Source: Streptomyces sp. B21-083 (lineage in GTDB: Bacteria; Actinomycetota; Actinomycetes; Streptomycetales; Streptomycetaceae). From it: a DNA stretch of 64,000 bases. The stretch is taken from positions 2,728,001 to 2,792,000 of the forward strand of contig NZ_JARUND010000002.1 in assembly GCF_036898825.1 (NCBI RefSeq). The letters are read 5' to 3'. Shown here one piece after another: positions 17,510-25,952 of this stretch. The stretch's first letter is position 1. Each line of letters opens with the position of its first letter. The translations under genes were made by a program, and so were the position numbers. The notes beneath the pieces were generated by a model, which did no database searches, was not told the origin of the DNA, and saw only the letters and a program-made list of their open reading frames with translations.

Positions 17510-18673
17510 ATGACCTACACCGAGGCATCGATGGACACCCTGCGCCAGGCCGGTGACGAACTCGCCGACGCCACCGTCGCCGCGCTCTTCGCACGCGGGG
17601 AGGTGGGCGAGTTCAACACCCTCATGCGCTACGTCTCCACCGCCGGTGCTCCCCTGCCGGACGGGCTGCCCGATGTCGCCCGGGAGTACCTGCAGGCCAC
17701 GAGCGTCCCGCCGGCCTGGGTCGACTGGGGGGAGATGGAGAAGGCCCGGCTGTTCTTCATCGACAACAACGTGCACATCTCCACCGCCCTCTCCTTCGCC
17801 TCGATGCCCGCCTGCTACGTCGTCCCGCACGTGGCGAAGCTCCTGTCGGCCACTCACGGACTGGCGTACCCCTCCAAACGGATGGCGGAGACCGGCCAGT
17901 TCACCGTGTACCTGATGCGGCCCGACGCCTTCGAGGCCGGCGGCCGCTTCATCCCAGCCGCCCAGAAGGTCCGCCTCCTGCACGCGTCCATCCGCCACCA
18001 CCTCGTACGGGAAGACCGCTGGGACACCGGGGCGCTGGGAACGCCGATCTGCCAGGAGGACATGATCGGCGGGCAGATGTTCTTCTCCCTGCTCGTCCTG
18101 GACTCCCTGCACCGTCTCGGCATCCACATGTCCACCGAGGGCGCGGACGCGTACTTCTACGCCTGGCGGGTGGTCGGAGCGATGCTCGGCGTGGACCAGG
18201 TCGCCGTCCCCAAGTCCCTTGACGAGGCACGCCAGTTCCTCGACCTGTACATGATCCGGCACATGGGCCCTTCCGAGGAGGGCACCCACCTGACCCGGCA
18301 GCTCATCGACCTCTACGAGGAGGTCGTACCCGGCACCTTCTTCGACCCGATCGTCTCCGCGCTCATCCGCCACCTCGTCGGCGACACCTGCGCCGACTGG
18401 CTCCAGGTGCCCCGCACCACCTGGGACACCGTCGTCAGGGCGGTCCCCCACCTGCTCGGCGTCCTGGAGACCGTCGAGGACCGCTCCCCGCTCGGCGCCT
18501 GGGCCCTGGATCGCCTCGGCCACCTCACCACCGTCCTCCAGTTGTCCTCCCTCACCCGAGGTCGCGTCATGCACTACGCCATCCCCGAACACCTCAAGAA
18601 GGACTTCGGCGTCTCCGACACAGTGCCCCGCACCCGCCGATGGACCCCGCCCGCCGCCACGGTCTCCCACTGA
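17510..18673 (+). CDS. MpaB/Lcp-type heme oxygenase family protein (DUF2236)
   Basis: A 387-aa protein of the oxygenase MpaB/rubber-oxygenase (Lcp) superfamily. Its signature lies around residues 100-170: TALSFASMPACYVVPHVAKL, then ETGQFTVYLM, and RLLHASIRHHL, where His158 is the likely heme-ligand position. Lcp enzymes cleave cis-polyisoprene and MpaB cleaves a prenyl side chain, so an isoprenoid substrate made by the adjacent polyprenyl synthase is a reasonable inference. The ATG at 17510 has AAGGAC upstream. No signal peptide is seen, so it acts in the cytoplasm or at the membrane, unlike secreted Lcp. Confidence 0.85.
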   Translation: MTYTEASMDTLRQAGDELADATVAALFARGEVGEFNTLMRYVSTAGAPLPDGLPDVAREYLQATSVPPAWVDWGEMEKARLFFIDNNVHISTALSFASMPACYVVPHVAKLLSATHGLAYPSKRMAETGQFTVYLMRPDAFEAGGRFIPAAQKVRLLHASIRHHLVREDRWDTGALGTPICQEDMIGGQMFFSLLVLDSLHRLGIHMSTEGADAYFYAWRVVGAMLGVDQVAVPKSLDEARQFLDLYMIRHMGPSEEGTHLTRQLIDLYEEVVPGTFFDPIVSALIRHLVGDTCADWLQVPRTTWDTVVRAVPHLLGVLETVEDRSPLGAWALDRLGHLTTVLQLSSLTRGRVMHYAIPEHLKKDFGVSDTVPRTRRWTPPAATVSH

Positions 18674-18736
18674 CCCCCGCTCCCACGCCGACCTCGCCGG
18701 GCTTGCATCCCGCCAGGTGGTGCGGGACCCCGTCCG

Positions 18737-19608
18737 CTACCCGTCAGCGTCGATGTCGGCGTCGGTGTCCGTCGCCGCCAACACCGTGACTTGTGTACGG
18801 GTGGGATCGAGTACGGCGAAAGCCACGTCCGACGTGTCGTGGTGGAACCAGTCCGTGAACGCCGTGAACCGCAGCCACCGGTGGTCGGCGGCACGTGCTG
18901 CCGCATCCAGGAGGGGGATGTCCGCCGGCAGTCCCAGCAACGCGTACATGCTGTTCCAGGCATGCGACCGGGAGTAGGCGCTCCCCTGGCCCCACCCGTT
19001 GACTCCGCCGTTGTACGCCGCTCGCGCAGTCTCTCCGCGTAGGCGTCCAGGACGGGCCAGCCGCGCCCCGCGCCCATCAGGGCGAGCTCTCCGAGAAGGC
19101 AGGCCCGCACCTCCACCTCGGGGTGGTACACGGTGCCCGGCAACTCACCGAACAGCCGCTCCAGGTCCCGCAGTTGCTGTGCCGCGACCAACGCCGCCGC
19201 GACCGAGCGCCGCAGCCGCCCGCACTCATCCCCTTGCGCGGCCCCGAGGGTGAGCAATCGCCCGACAATGTTCACGGCGAACCTCGCGCAGTCCTGGGAA
19301 CGCGTGTTGGCGAGGGCCTCAACCAACCGTCCGACAGTCCGCAACACGGAGGACCCGCCGGACCCTTCGCCCGACCCCCGTCGGCACAGCCGCTCCGCCG
19401 CTTCGTACAGCTCCGCCGGGCGGGACTCGGCCAGCTGCTGCAGCTCTGCCGGGCCCGACCGGTCCCAGAGGTCCTGACGGAAAGCGTCCTCGCCGAACCC
19501 TCCGCTGCGCGACCGGGCGTCCCGGCCCGTCACGGACGTGTTCGGGCTGGAAGGACCAGCCGCGTATGCGTCACCGCTCAGGCCGCGGGTACCGGAAAGA
19601 TCATGCAA
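18737..19608 (-). pseudogene. Deleted and frameshifted paralogue of the 49.4-50.6 kb gene
   Basis: The N-terminal part (GPAELQQLAESRPAELYEAA, RLFGELPGTVYHPEVEVRAC, GRGWPVLDAYAERLRE) closely matches the intact protein encoded at 49394-50581. Straight after ERLRE the match jumps, in another frame, to NGGVNGWGQGSAYSRSHAWN and on to the C-terminus (TAFTDWFHHDTSDVAFAVLD). An internal deletion of roughly 130-140 codons plus a frame change thus removed the middle of the gene. Its 5' end overlaps the thioesterase gene by 31 bases. Confidence 0.72.
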
Positions 19609-20072
19609 CTGCTGGTCGCGTGAGCGAGCAGACGGTCCGTGCCGTCGACCAGGCGGGCCTCCGCGAGAGCGGTCTGGCGGCCTCTGCTGACGACCATGCC
19701 GATGGCGCGGACCTTGCCGGTGTCCACGGTGATCCGCCGGAGGAACTTCACGGTCAGGTCGAGCGAGGTGTAGGCCATGCCCTGGGGCAGCGTCGAGTGG
19801 ACGGCCCCGCCCGCCGCCGAGTCGAGCAGGGTGGCGAAGACCCCGCCGTGCACACTGCCGATGGGGTTGTAGTGCTCCTCGCCAGGCACCAGCGAGAAGA
19901 CCACGCGCCCCTCCTCCACCTCCTCAAGGGCGAAATCCAGGGCGGCTGTGATGGGTGGCGCGGGCAGACGTCGCTCAAGCAGGTCGCGCATCATCCGCAG
20001 CCCCGAGGTGCGGCCGGCGGCGGCTCCCGAGATCGCGGGGTCCTCCCACTCGTACGTACGCGTCCGTCCCAC
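19578..20072 (-). CDS. PaaI-family hotdog thioesterase
   Basis: A 164-aa single-hotdog protein. It has the PaaI signature HYNPIGSVHGGVFATLLDSA (about residues 67-86) with the catalytic-region HGGxxxxLxD pattern, followed by YTSLDLTVKFLRRI. The family hydrolyses acyl- or aryl-CoA thioesters in the cytoplasm; the substrate is unknown. It is divergent from an HxlR regulator 96 bases away, with an inverted repeat between them, so it is likely the regulator's target. Confidence 0.88.
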   Translation of the reverse strand: MGRTRTYEWEDPAISGAAAGRTSGLRMMRDLLERRLPAPPITAALDFALEEVEEGRVVFSLVPGEEHYNPIGSVHGGVFATLLDSAAGGAVHSTLPQGMAYTSLDLTVKFLRRITVDTGKVRAIGMVVSRGRQTALAEARLVDGTDRLLAHATSSCMIFPVPAA

Positions 20073-20094
20073 AGTCCCGTGCCTCCCGTTTCAG

Positions 20095-20151
20095 CTGACT
20101 TCGTGAACCGAAGCTAGTCCCGTGCCACCTGACTGTCAATCGTGAAGTCAG
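20095..20151. promoter_or_regulatory. Inverted repeat in thioesterase/HxlR divergent promoter
   Basis: CTGACTTC (20095-20102) and its exact reverse complement GAAGTCAG (20144-20151) flank a 41-base core between the divergent thioesterase and HxlR genes. The spacing puts one arm near each gene's start, consistent with an autoregulatory HxlR operator pair. A related half-site (CTGACTG) lies at about 20129. Function is inferred from position only. Confidence 0.4.
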
Positions 20152-20168
20152 AGTCCTACGATGGCACC

Positions 20169-20636
20169 ATGACGTGGCTTGAGGTGAGCACGGAGAACTG
20201 CACGGTCCAGCGCACGCTCGACGTGGTCGGTGAGAAGTGGACGCTGCCGATCCTGCGGGACGCCAGCATGGGAGTGCGCCGCTTCGACGAGTTCCGGCGT
20301 CATATCGGCCTGTCGGAGGCGGTGCTCAGCGACCGGCTCCGCAAGCTGACGGCGGCCGGCATCCTGAAGTCCGTCCCGTATCAGGAGCCGGGCAGCCGCG
20401 TTCGCCACGAATACCGTATGACGCGCAAGGGCTGGGACCTGTGGCCCGTCCTCGTGGCGCTTCGGCAGTGGGGCGAGGCGTACGAGGGCGACCCGGAAGG
20501 GCCGGTCATGGACATCCGGCACAGCGAGTGCGGGGCCCCGGTGCGGGTGGTGGTCGAGTGCGCCGGAGAGCACGCCGCCCTGGCCCCCTCCGAGGTCACC
20601 GTCCGGCCCGGTCCGGCGGCCCACCCTCAGCCGTAA
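20169..20636 (+). CDS. HxlR family transcriptional regulator
   Basis: A 155-aa winged-helix protein. The HxlR signature is NCTVQRTLDVVGEKWTLPIL (about residues 10-29), followed by the recognition-helix region GLSEAVLSDRLRKLTAAGIL and the wing RHEYRMTRKG. The Cys just after the N-terminus is the position used for thiol or aldehyde sensing in some HxlR proteins. I chose the ATG at 20169 because it starts next to the conserved domain. It probably controls the divergent thioesterase and itself. Confidence 0.9.
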   Translation: MTWLEVSTENCTVQRTLDVVGEKWTLPILRDASMGVRRFDEFRRHIGLSEAVLSDRLRKLTAAGILKSVPYQEPGSRVRHEYRMTRKGWDLWPVLVALRQWGEAYEGDPEGPVMDIRHSECGAPVRVVVECAGEHAALAPSEVTVRPGPAAHPQP

Positions 20637-20749
20637 CCCCTGCGGCAGCGGCCGTCGGAACCACGGACCGACAGTGACCGCCGGAGCACCGGAGCGCCGG
20701 AAGACCGGAGCACCGGACACCGGCACCGGCCTTCCCCTCCTGAACGGTG

Positions 20750-21316
20750 TCAGCCGGCGTCCATCAGGGCCGCGCGCGCGGCGGCGAGGATCTCGTCGGA
20801 GAGCGGGGAGTCCTTGGTGGCCCGGGCCAGGACGAGTGCGCCGAGCATGGTGCACAGCCGGGTGATGCCGTCCTGGTCCTCGGTGTCGAGGAACTCGGCG
20901 AAGTCGCCCACGCCCTCGGCGTAGACGCGCTTCGCCTCGCGGCTGCCCTGCTCGCGGGCCATGTCGGGGGCGAGCGCGGCCGCGGGGCAACCGTCCGCCG
21001 GGTTGTCGCGGTGCTCGACGGCGAGATACGCCTCGATCAGCGCCTGCTGGGCGTTCTCACGCCGCCCGCCGGTGCGCTGCTCGTCGAGTGCGGCTGTGCG
21101 GCGATGGGCGAGTTCACCGAAGGCGTGCGCTGTGGCCTCGTCGATCAGCGCCCCCTTGGAGGCGAACTGCTTGTAGAAGCCCCCGTGGGTCAGACCGGCC
21201 GCCTTCATCAGGTCGGCGACGCTGATGTGCGTCCCCTGCTCGCGGAACAGCCGGGAGGCGGTCCGTACGACCCGCTCACGGTTCTCCCGGGCCTGCGCCT
21301 GTGACACGCGCCCCAT
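20750..21316 (-). CDS. TetR family repressor
   Basis: A 188-aa TetR protein. The N-terminal helix-turn-helix is VVRTASRLFREQGTHISVAD plus AGLTHGGFYKQFASKGAL. The C-terminal ligand domain has the NPADGCPAAALAPDMAREQG segment seen in AcrR/YxaF-like repressors. The ATG at 21316 has GGGGAGG 5 bases upstream; a GTG two codons earlier is less likely. It is divergent from an SDR gene across a perfect 10-base palindrome and is the obvious repressor of that gene and of itself. Confidence 0.9.
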   Translation of the reverse strand: MGRVSQAQARENRERVVRTASRLFREQGTHISVADLMKAAGLTHGGFYKQFASKGALIDEATAHAFGELAHRRTAALDEQRTGGRRENAQQALIEAYLAVEHRDNPADGCPAAALAPDMAREQGSREAKRVYAEGVGDFAEFLDTEDQDGITRLCTMLGALVLARATKDSPLSDEILAAARAALMDAG

Positions 21317-21342
21317 CGGCACCTCCCCAGTTGAATGTCGGT

Positions 21343-21376
21343 CGAAATCTATTCTATGCTGACTTTAGATTTCGAT
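21343..21376. promoter_or_regulatory. TetR-type operator palindrome
   Basis: TCGAAATCTA (21343-21352) is matched exactly by TAGATTTCGA (21367-21376), two perfect 10-base arms with a 14-base spacer. The site is AT-rich in an otherwise very GC-rich sequence and lies between the divergent TetR and SDR genes. TATTCTATGCT-type promoter elements overlap the spacer. A TetR dimer bound here would shut both promoters. Confidence 0.65.
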
Positions 21377-21428
21377 CGTAATTTAAAAAGGAGCCCTCCC
21401 CTCGGGCTCCACGTCACCTGGAGCAGAC

Positions 21429-22115
21429 ATGGACCTGAAGAACGCTGTCGTGGTCGTCACCGGCGCCAACCGAGGACTGGGGCGCCATCTGGCCGCCCAG
21501 CTGCTGGAGCGCGGCGCGAAGGTGTACGGCGCGGCGCGACGCCCCGAGACCGTCGACCTGGCGGGCGTGATCCCGCTCCGCCTGGACATAACGGACGAGG
21601 AGTCGATCCGGTCCGCCGCGCTCATCGCATCCGACGCGACGCTGCTGGTGAACAACGCCGGCATCTCCACCGCCACCCCCCTGATCGCCGGCGGCAGGGA
21701 CGCGGTGCGACTGGAGATGGAGACGAACTTCTTCGGGCCGCTCGCCGTGACCCGGGAGTTCGCCCCGGTCATCGAGGGCAACGGCGGCGGCGCCGTACTC
21801 AACATCCTGTCGGTGCTGTCCTGGCTGCACCCCGCCGACCTCGGGTCCTACGCCGCGGCCAAGGCCGCCGCATGGGCGCTGACCAACGCGGCCCGGGAGG
21901 AACTCGCGCCTCGCGGCATCACCGTGTCGGCGCTGCACGTCGGCTACATGGACACCGACATGGCCGCCGTCATCCCCGCCGACCAGAAGGCCGACCCCGC
22001 CGATGTCGCCGCCCAGGCGCTCGCGGGTCTGGAGGAGGGACAGCACGAGATCCTCGCCGACGAGACCACCCGGTACGTCAAGCAGGGCCTGTCGGCGACC
22101 CCGAACCCGGCGTAA
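21429..22115 (+). CDS. Short-chain dehydrogenase/reductase (SDR)
   Basis: A 228-aa classical SDR. It has the nucleotide-binding TGANRGLGRHLA (residues 11-22), the structural NNAG motif (LLVNNAGIST), the catalytic Ser region ILSVLSWLHP and the YAAAK active site (about residues 142-146). The cofactor is NAD(P)H; Arg at the end of strand 2 (YGAARRPE) favours NADPH. The substrate is unknown. A strong AAAAAGGAG lies well upstream, and the start is set by MDLKNAVVVVTG. It is likely repressed by the divergent TetR protein. Confidence 0.92.
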   Translation: MDLKNAVVVVTGANRGLGRHLAAQLLERGAKVYGAARRPETVDLAGVIPLRLDITDEESIRSAALIASDATLLVNNAGISTATPLIAGGRDAVRLEMETNFFGPLAVTREFAPVIEGNGGGAVLNILSVLSWLHPADLGSYAAAKAAAWALTNAAREELAPRGITVSALHVGYMDTDMAAVIPADQKADPADVAAQALAGLEEGQHEILADETTRYVKQGLSATPNPA

Positions 22116-22324
22116 GCCTCCCCTCCCGACAGGGCATCGTTCTCACACATGTCACACCCATTGCCTGGTATCAGCAACGAACGAGGTGCGGAGGAGGGGT
22201 GGCTGCTGGGCCAGCACCGGTCACGCCCTCCATCTGGCGGGCCTTCCCGCCGCTTGTACTCGATTGTGTGAAATGCCTGCTGTCAGCTGGCTACCCGGCC
22301 CACCACCTCGGTATGGTCGATGGT

Positions 22325-22624
22325 ATGGCAACCAAGAAATACACGGTGACTCTCCCAGAAGAGCTTGCCGAGGCCATCCGGGCCGAGGTCGGCCCCGGCG
22401 GCTTCAGCCGCTACGTCACGCACGCCATAGAGCGCCAGCGGGAGCAGGATCGATTGGGGGAACTCGTCGACTGGCTGGAGGCCGAATACGGCCCTGTCGC
22501 CGAGGAGGAGCTGGCCCAGGCCGAAGCCGAGCGCCAGGAGATCGAGCGCAAGCACGCCGAGCTCGCCCGCGCCCGGCGGGCCGCCGGCGAGGACGTGCCC
22601 GAGCCGTCCCGGAAGGCGGCGTGA
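22325..22624 (+). CDS. Ribbon-helix-helix antitoxin
   Basis: A 99-aa protein beginning MATKKYTVTLPEELAEAIRA, a MetJ/Arc/CopG-type ribbon-helix-helix N-terminus (beta strand YTVTLP then helix). A charged coiled-coil tail follows (EEELAQAEAERQEIERKHAE) that would wrap the toxin. Its stop overlaps the PIN gene start (GTGA), the usual antitoxin-toxin order. A second in-frame ATG at 22313 and the lack of a clear ribosome-binding site make a leaderless start possible. Confidence 0.72.
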   Translation: MATKKYTVTLPEELAEAIRAEVGPGGFSRYVTHAIERQREQDRLGELVDWLEAEYGPVAEEELAQAEAERQEIERKHAELARARRAAGEDVPEPSRKAA

Positions 22625-23019
22625 AGAGCGAGGTGGTCTACCTGCTCGACAGCGAGGGCCTCTCCCGGATGGTGCGAGGAGAGGCGGACATGAAAAGACG
22701 TCTCAAGGTGGCCAAAGCGTCCGGAACCCGCATCATGACCACGTCGATGACCCTTATCGAGGCATACGACCCGACGCGCTACCTCCCGGCCTGGCACTGG
22801 GCGCTCTCCCTGATCCGTATCGAGCCGGTGACCGAGGAGATCGCCAAGGAGGCCACCGGCCTCCTCAAGGAGACGGGCCTGCATGGCCACAAGTACGCCA
22901 TCGACGCGGCCCTCGCCGCCGTCGCACTGCGGCAGCCCGGCCCGGTCACCGTGTTCACGGCCGACGAGGACGACATGCGCAAGCTGTGCGCCGACCGCGT
23001 CGTGGTCGTGAAGCTCTGA
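22621..23019 (+). CDS. PIN-domain ribonuclease toxin (VapC-like)
   Basis: A 132-aa PIN-like protein. The first acidic residue lies in VYLLDSEGLSRMV (Asp10), a Glu in MTTSMTLIEAYD, then YAIDAALAAVAL, and VFTADEDDMRKLC near the C-terminus. These are the acidic metal ligands of PIN nucleases. The GTG start is coupled to the antitoxin gene. VapC-type toxins cut tRNA or rRNA; the target is unknown. It looks intact. Confidence 0.75.
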   Translation: MKSEVVYLLDSEGLSRMVRGEADMKRRLKVAKASGTRIMTTSMTLIEAYDPTRYLPAWHWALSLIRIEPVTEEIAKEATGLLKETGLHGHKYAIDAALAAVALRQPGPVTVFTADEDDMRKLCADRVVVVKL

Positions 23020-23410
23020 GCCGAGCACGGCTTGCCCCCTTCACACTTCGCTTCCTGCCGTGTGCCGGCGCGCCGTCTCCCCCACGCCCGGAGGAGGCAA
23101 CCGGCTCGACCCACTGGGTACGGTCCGCCGCCAGTGGCACAAGGCCGACCACCGGTCCAAGATCGTAGGGCGGAATCCGGAATTCGGGCAGGCGGCGATA
23201 CGAGCGACCTGTCAGCCCTGGGGGTGTCCGAACGCAGAGCATCACTGGCGGTCACGCATCCCGCCGGCATCCGCCGGGCGGTCGCGGCGGGCTCCATCGA
23301 CCCGATCGGTACTCGTCCAGCAGCTGACGGGCGGCGAAGGTGTCCCACAGCTCCGCCTCGGCGGCGATGTCGGGTTGGGCGGGCGAGGCGATTCCTTTTC
23401 GCAGGGCTGG
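23020..23410. other. Gene-poor stretch with a possible minus-strand remnant
   Basis: No complete gene is supported. On the minus strand, near 23300-23385, a short protein-like segment (DIAAEAELWDTFAARQLLDE) has no start codon and runs into low-quality residues. I take it for debris of a lost gene, in keeping with the decayed genes around it. The plus strand has only shadow frames. Confidence 0.4.
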
Positions 23411-23440
23411 CCCCTGTCCTCCGGGAGGCGAGGACAGGGG
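23411..23440 (-). terminator. Strong hairpin, probable terminator
   Basis: CCCCTGTCCTC (23411-23421) pairs perfectly with GAGGACAGGGG (23430-23440), giving an 11-base stem with an 8-base loop. It lies 15 bases beyond the stop of the minus-strand broken gene at 23456. There is no U-run, which is usual for Streptomyces terminators. It could also serve the converging PIN gene transcript. Confidence 0.5.
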
Positions 23441-23455
23441 GCAGCGTGGGAACGT

Positions 23456-23736
23456 TCAGTGACTGTCGGGGACCTTGTTGTCACACGGCGAGCAGTCCGT
23501 GCCCTCGATCGCCCACAACTCCTCGTCGACGTCGAGCCGATGGACTCCGGGAAGTCCGCCGTGCGCAGGCACAGCCCGTCGCCGCGGCACTCGATGAACG
23601 GGGCGTGGTGCTTGCAGCGGCCCTCGCTGTACGAGTCACAGAGAGTCGGCTTCTGATGCCGGGCGGCGGGTAGTTGCCGTTGGCGGATCGGGCCGCCGTA
23701 CGCGTAGTCGACCGTGCTCTGCCGGGAGTGGAAAAG
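23456..23736 (-). pseudogene. Frameshifted Cys-rich hypothetical gene
   Basis: Protein-like sequence is split over frames. A Tyr/Gly segment (VDYAYGGPIR) is followed, one base out of phase, by NGNYPPPGI. CDSYSEGRCKHHAPFIECRG through LCLRTADFPESIG is in the first frame again. LDVDEELWAIEGTDCSPCDN ending in VPDSH lies in a third register before the TGA at 23456-23458. At least three frame switches over 280 bases indicate decay. The joined product would be a small protein with paired Cys and His. I do not recognise the family. Confidence 0.45.
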
Positions 23737-23776
23737 CCTTCGCCCGGTCGCACGCCGATCCGGCACCCTCCTCAGC

Positions 23777-24895
23777 ATGACCACGCCGTCTTTCCTCCCC
23801 GGACTGGAACTCTCTCGTCGCTTCTACCTCGAAGCCGTACGGCCCCTGTTGGACGAGGCCGTCCCCGGGATGACGCACTCCGCCGCTCGTCTCGGCAGCG
23901 GCTCGGAAGTCCTCGGTTTCGACACCGTCCGCTCCGCAGACCACGAGTGGGGGCCCCGCCTGCAGGTCTTCCTGCACCCGCAGGACGTCACCCGTCACGG
24001 AACGAGGATCACGGCACTGCTTTCCGAACGCCTGCCGAAGACCTTCAGCGGCTATCCGACGCACTTCGCCGCGATTGGCGAATCGGGCATCGGGGTCATG
24101 CGGACGACCGACGGGCCTGTGCATCACCGGGTCGAAGTCACCGACCTGAGCACCTGGTTCACCGCGCGACTGGGCTTCGACCCGGGCAAGGACATCACCT
24201 TGACGGACTGGCTGGCCACCCCCACCCAGCGCCTCGCCGAGGTCACCGCCGGCGCCGTCTTCCACGACGGACTCGGCCACCTCGTACCGGCCCGAACCGC
24301 CCTCGACTGGTACCCCCATGATCTCTGGCTCCACCTGCTCGCCTGCCAGTGGCAACGCATCTCCCAGGAAGAAGCCTTTGTCGGGCGCTGCGGCGAAGTC
24401 GGCGACGAACTCGGCTCCGCCGTCGTCGCCGCCCGGCTGGTGCGCGATCTGATGCGGCTCTGTCTGCTCATGGACCGCCGCTACCCGCCCTACAGCAAAT
24501 GGACCGGCAGCGCCTTCGCCCGTACCCCTCGGGCACCCGTCCTCACCCCGGTTCTCACCGCGGCCCTCGCCGCCACCGACTGGCACACCCGCGAACATCA
24601 CCTCGCCCGCGCCTACGAGACCGTCGCGGCCGCACACAACCAACTCGGCCTCTCCGACCCTGTCGACCCCGCCACACGGCCCTACCACGACAGGCCGTAT
24701 CAGGTCCTTCACGCCGAACGCTTCGCCGGGGCGCTGACCACCCGCATCACCGACCCGGCCATCCGCGCCCTGCCGACGATCGGTGCTGTCGACCAGTTCA
24801 TCGACAGCACCGACGTCCTCAGCCGTCCGGAACTGACACACGCGGCCACCCACGCAACGGTCAGCCCTCCCCCGAGAGTGCGGTACGCACCGTAA
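23777..24895 (+). CDS. DUF4037 domain protein
   Basis: A 372-aa protein starting MTTPSFLPGLELSRRFYLEA. Its GSGSEVLGFDTVRSADHEWG segment (about residues 39-58) is the degenerate nucleotidyltransferase-like core of DUF4037, followed by a mainly helical region (WLHLLACQWQRISQEEAFVG). Family members are annotated near aminoglycoside-type nucleotidyltransferases but have no proven reaction. The gene stands alone, with a gene-free 625 bases downstream. Confidence 0.85.
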   Translation: MTTPSFLPGLELSRRFYLEAVRPLLDEAVPGMTHSAARLGSGSEVLGFDTVRSADHEWGPRLQVFLHPQDVTRHGTRITALLSERLPKTFSGYPTHFAAIGESGIGVMRTTDGPVHHRVEVTDLSTWFTARLGFDPGKDITLTDWLATPTQRLAEVTAGAVFHDGLGHLVPARTALDWYPHDLWLHLLACQWQRISQEEAFVGRCGEVGDELGSAVVAARLVRDLMRLCLLMDRRYPPYSKWTGSAFARTPRAPVLTPVLTAALAATDWHTREHHLARAYETVAAAHNQLGLSDPVDPATRPYHDRPYQVLHAERFAGALTTRITDPAIRALPTIGAVDQFIDSTDVLSRPELTHAATHATVSPPPRVRYAP

Positions 24896-25520
24896 TGCCG
24901 GGTTTGATGTCGCTCGATGGGGTGGTGTTGGGGCATCCCTACCGGTCAGGCGTTCGAGGTTCGCTGAGTGGCGGGATGAGTGGGTGGGAGTGCTTGCCGC
25001 ACGATCTGCCGCCGTCGGCGTCCCGGCCGACACGACGGGCAGGGACGCTTCGAAAGATGTCCCAGCCGATCTCACCGACGGCGTCGGCTGCGGCTGGACC
25101 TGCTGCAACCGACGAAGGGTCCGACCCGCTCGGGAAGATCCCGCCACTGCGCTCCCGTCCTGACTCGGTGCAGGATCCCACCCCGGTCACACCGCCGCGT
25201 GATCGGACGGGCAATTCCTGGCTATTCCAATTCTCGCTCACTTCCTGACACCACGCCTCGTGGGGCCGCATCCGTTTCGGACACGGCCCCAGAAGGTTTC
25301 ACCTTTTTCTGACCATTCAATGTCCCGTTGCAAGTCCGACTTTTCGCGGCCCATCGAATATGGGCATGGTCGCGGTCCGACACGGAAAAGCTACGGATTC
25401 ACACCGCGGGGCGACGGCCGTGACGTGACGAAAGCAGAAAACCCACCGGCCGAGCTGGACGAGAAAGTCGGTTCCTTATCCCCCGCGTTCAGGGATGCGG
25501 CGGAGCGGTCGGTACGCCGA
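24896..25520. other. Gene-free stretch
   Basis: No start, ribosome-binding site and protein-like frame coincide on either strand. The GC content dips compared with neighbours around 25290-25440, including AT-rich words such as TTTTTCTGACC and GAAAAGCTACGG. I saw no terminal inverted repeats or known RNA fold. It borders the damaged I36-type gene, so it may be part of the same rearranged segment. Confidence 0.4.
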
Positions 25521-25937
25521 TCAGCACACCCACAGTCCGTCGGCCTTGTCGTTGTTGGCGCTGCCCACGTTCGAGCTGGACGACGGGGCGGTGGACGTCC
25601 ACAGCAGAGCCCAGGACGAGCCCGTCCAGTTGTAGACGTGCGTCTGCGTTCCCCGGCTCTGGTTGTTGTGCCAGGACGTGGTCTGGTCGTTGAAGCCCCA
25701 GTCGGCGAGGTTCTCGAAGTTGCAGTCCGACCAGGTCAGACGGCGTCCGTCGAAGTTGGAGTGCTCGTAGAGACACGTCCAGAGGTAGCTGCAGTTGGCC
25801 GTTCCGCGCGTGCCCTTGGGCTCGTTGACGGACCGGGCGTTCTTCTCGCCCGGCAGCGGGAAGGTCATGACGGCCTTGCCGTCACGCCATGCCACCTGGT
25901 TGACGCCGATCTGCTCGCCGCCGGGCGTCTTGGCCAT
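25521..25937 (-). pseudogene. 5'-truncated peptidase inhibitor I36/crystallin-like gene
   Basis: The readable part (QIGKQMAKTPGGEQIGVNQV, then VMTFPLPGE, CSYLWTCLYEHSNFDGRRLT, NLADWGFNDQTTSW) matches the mature region of secreted beta/gamma-crystallin-like peptidase inhibitor family I36 proteins of Streptomyces. The paired Cys of the exported domain are present. The signal peptide and pro-region that should precede it are missing: the in-frame upstream sequence hits a stop in DNA belonging to another gene. The ATG at 25937 would give a protein without an export signal, so function is unlikely. Confidence 0.6.
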
Positions 25938-25952
25938 CTGTTTGCCGATCTG

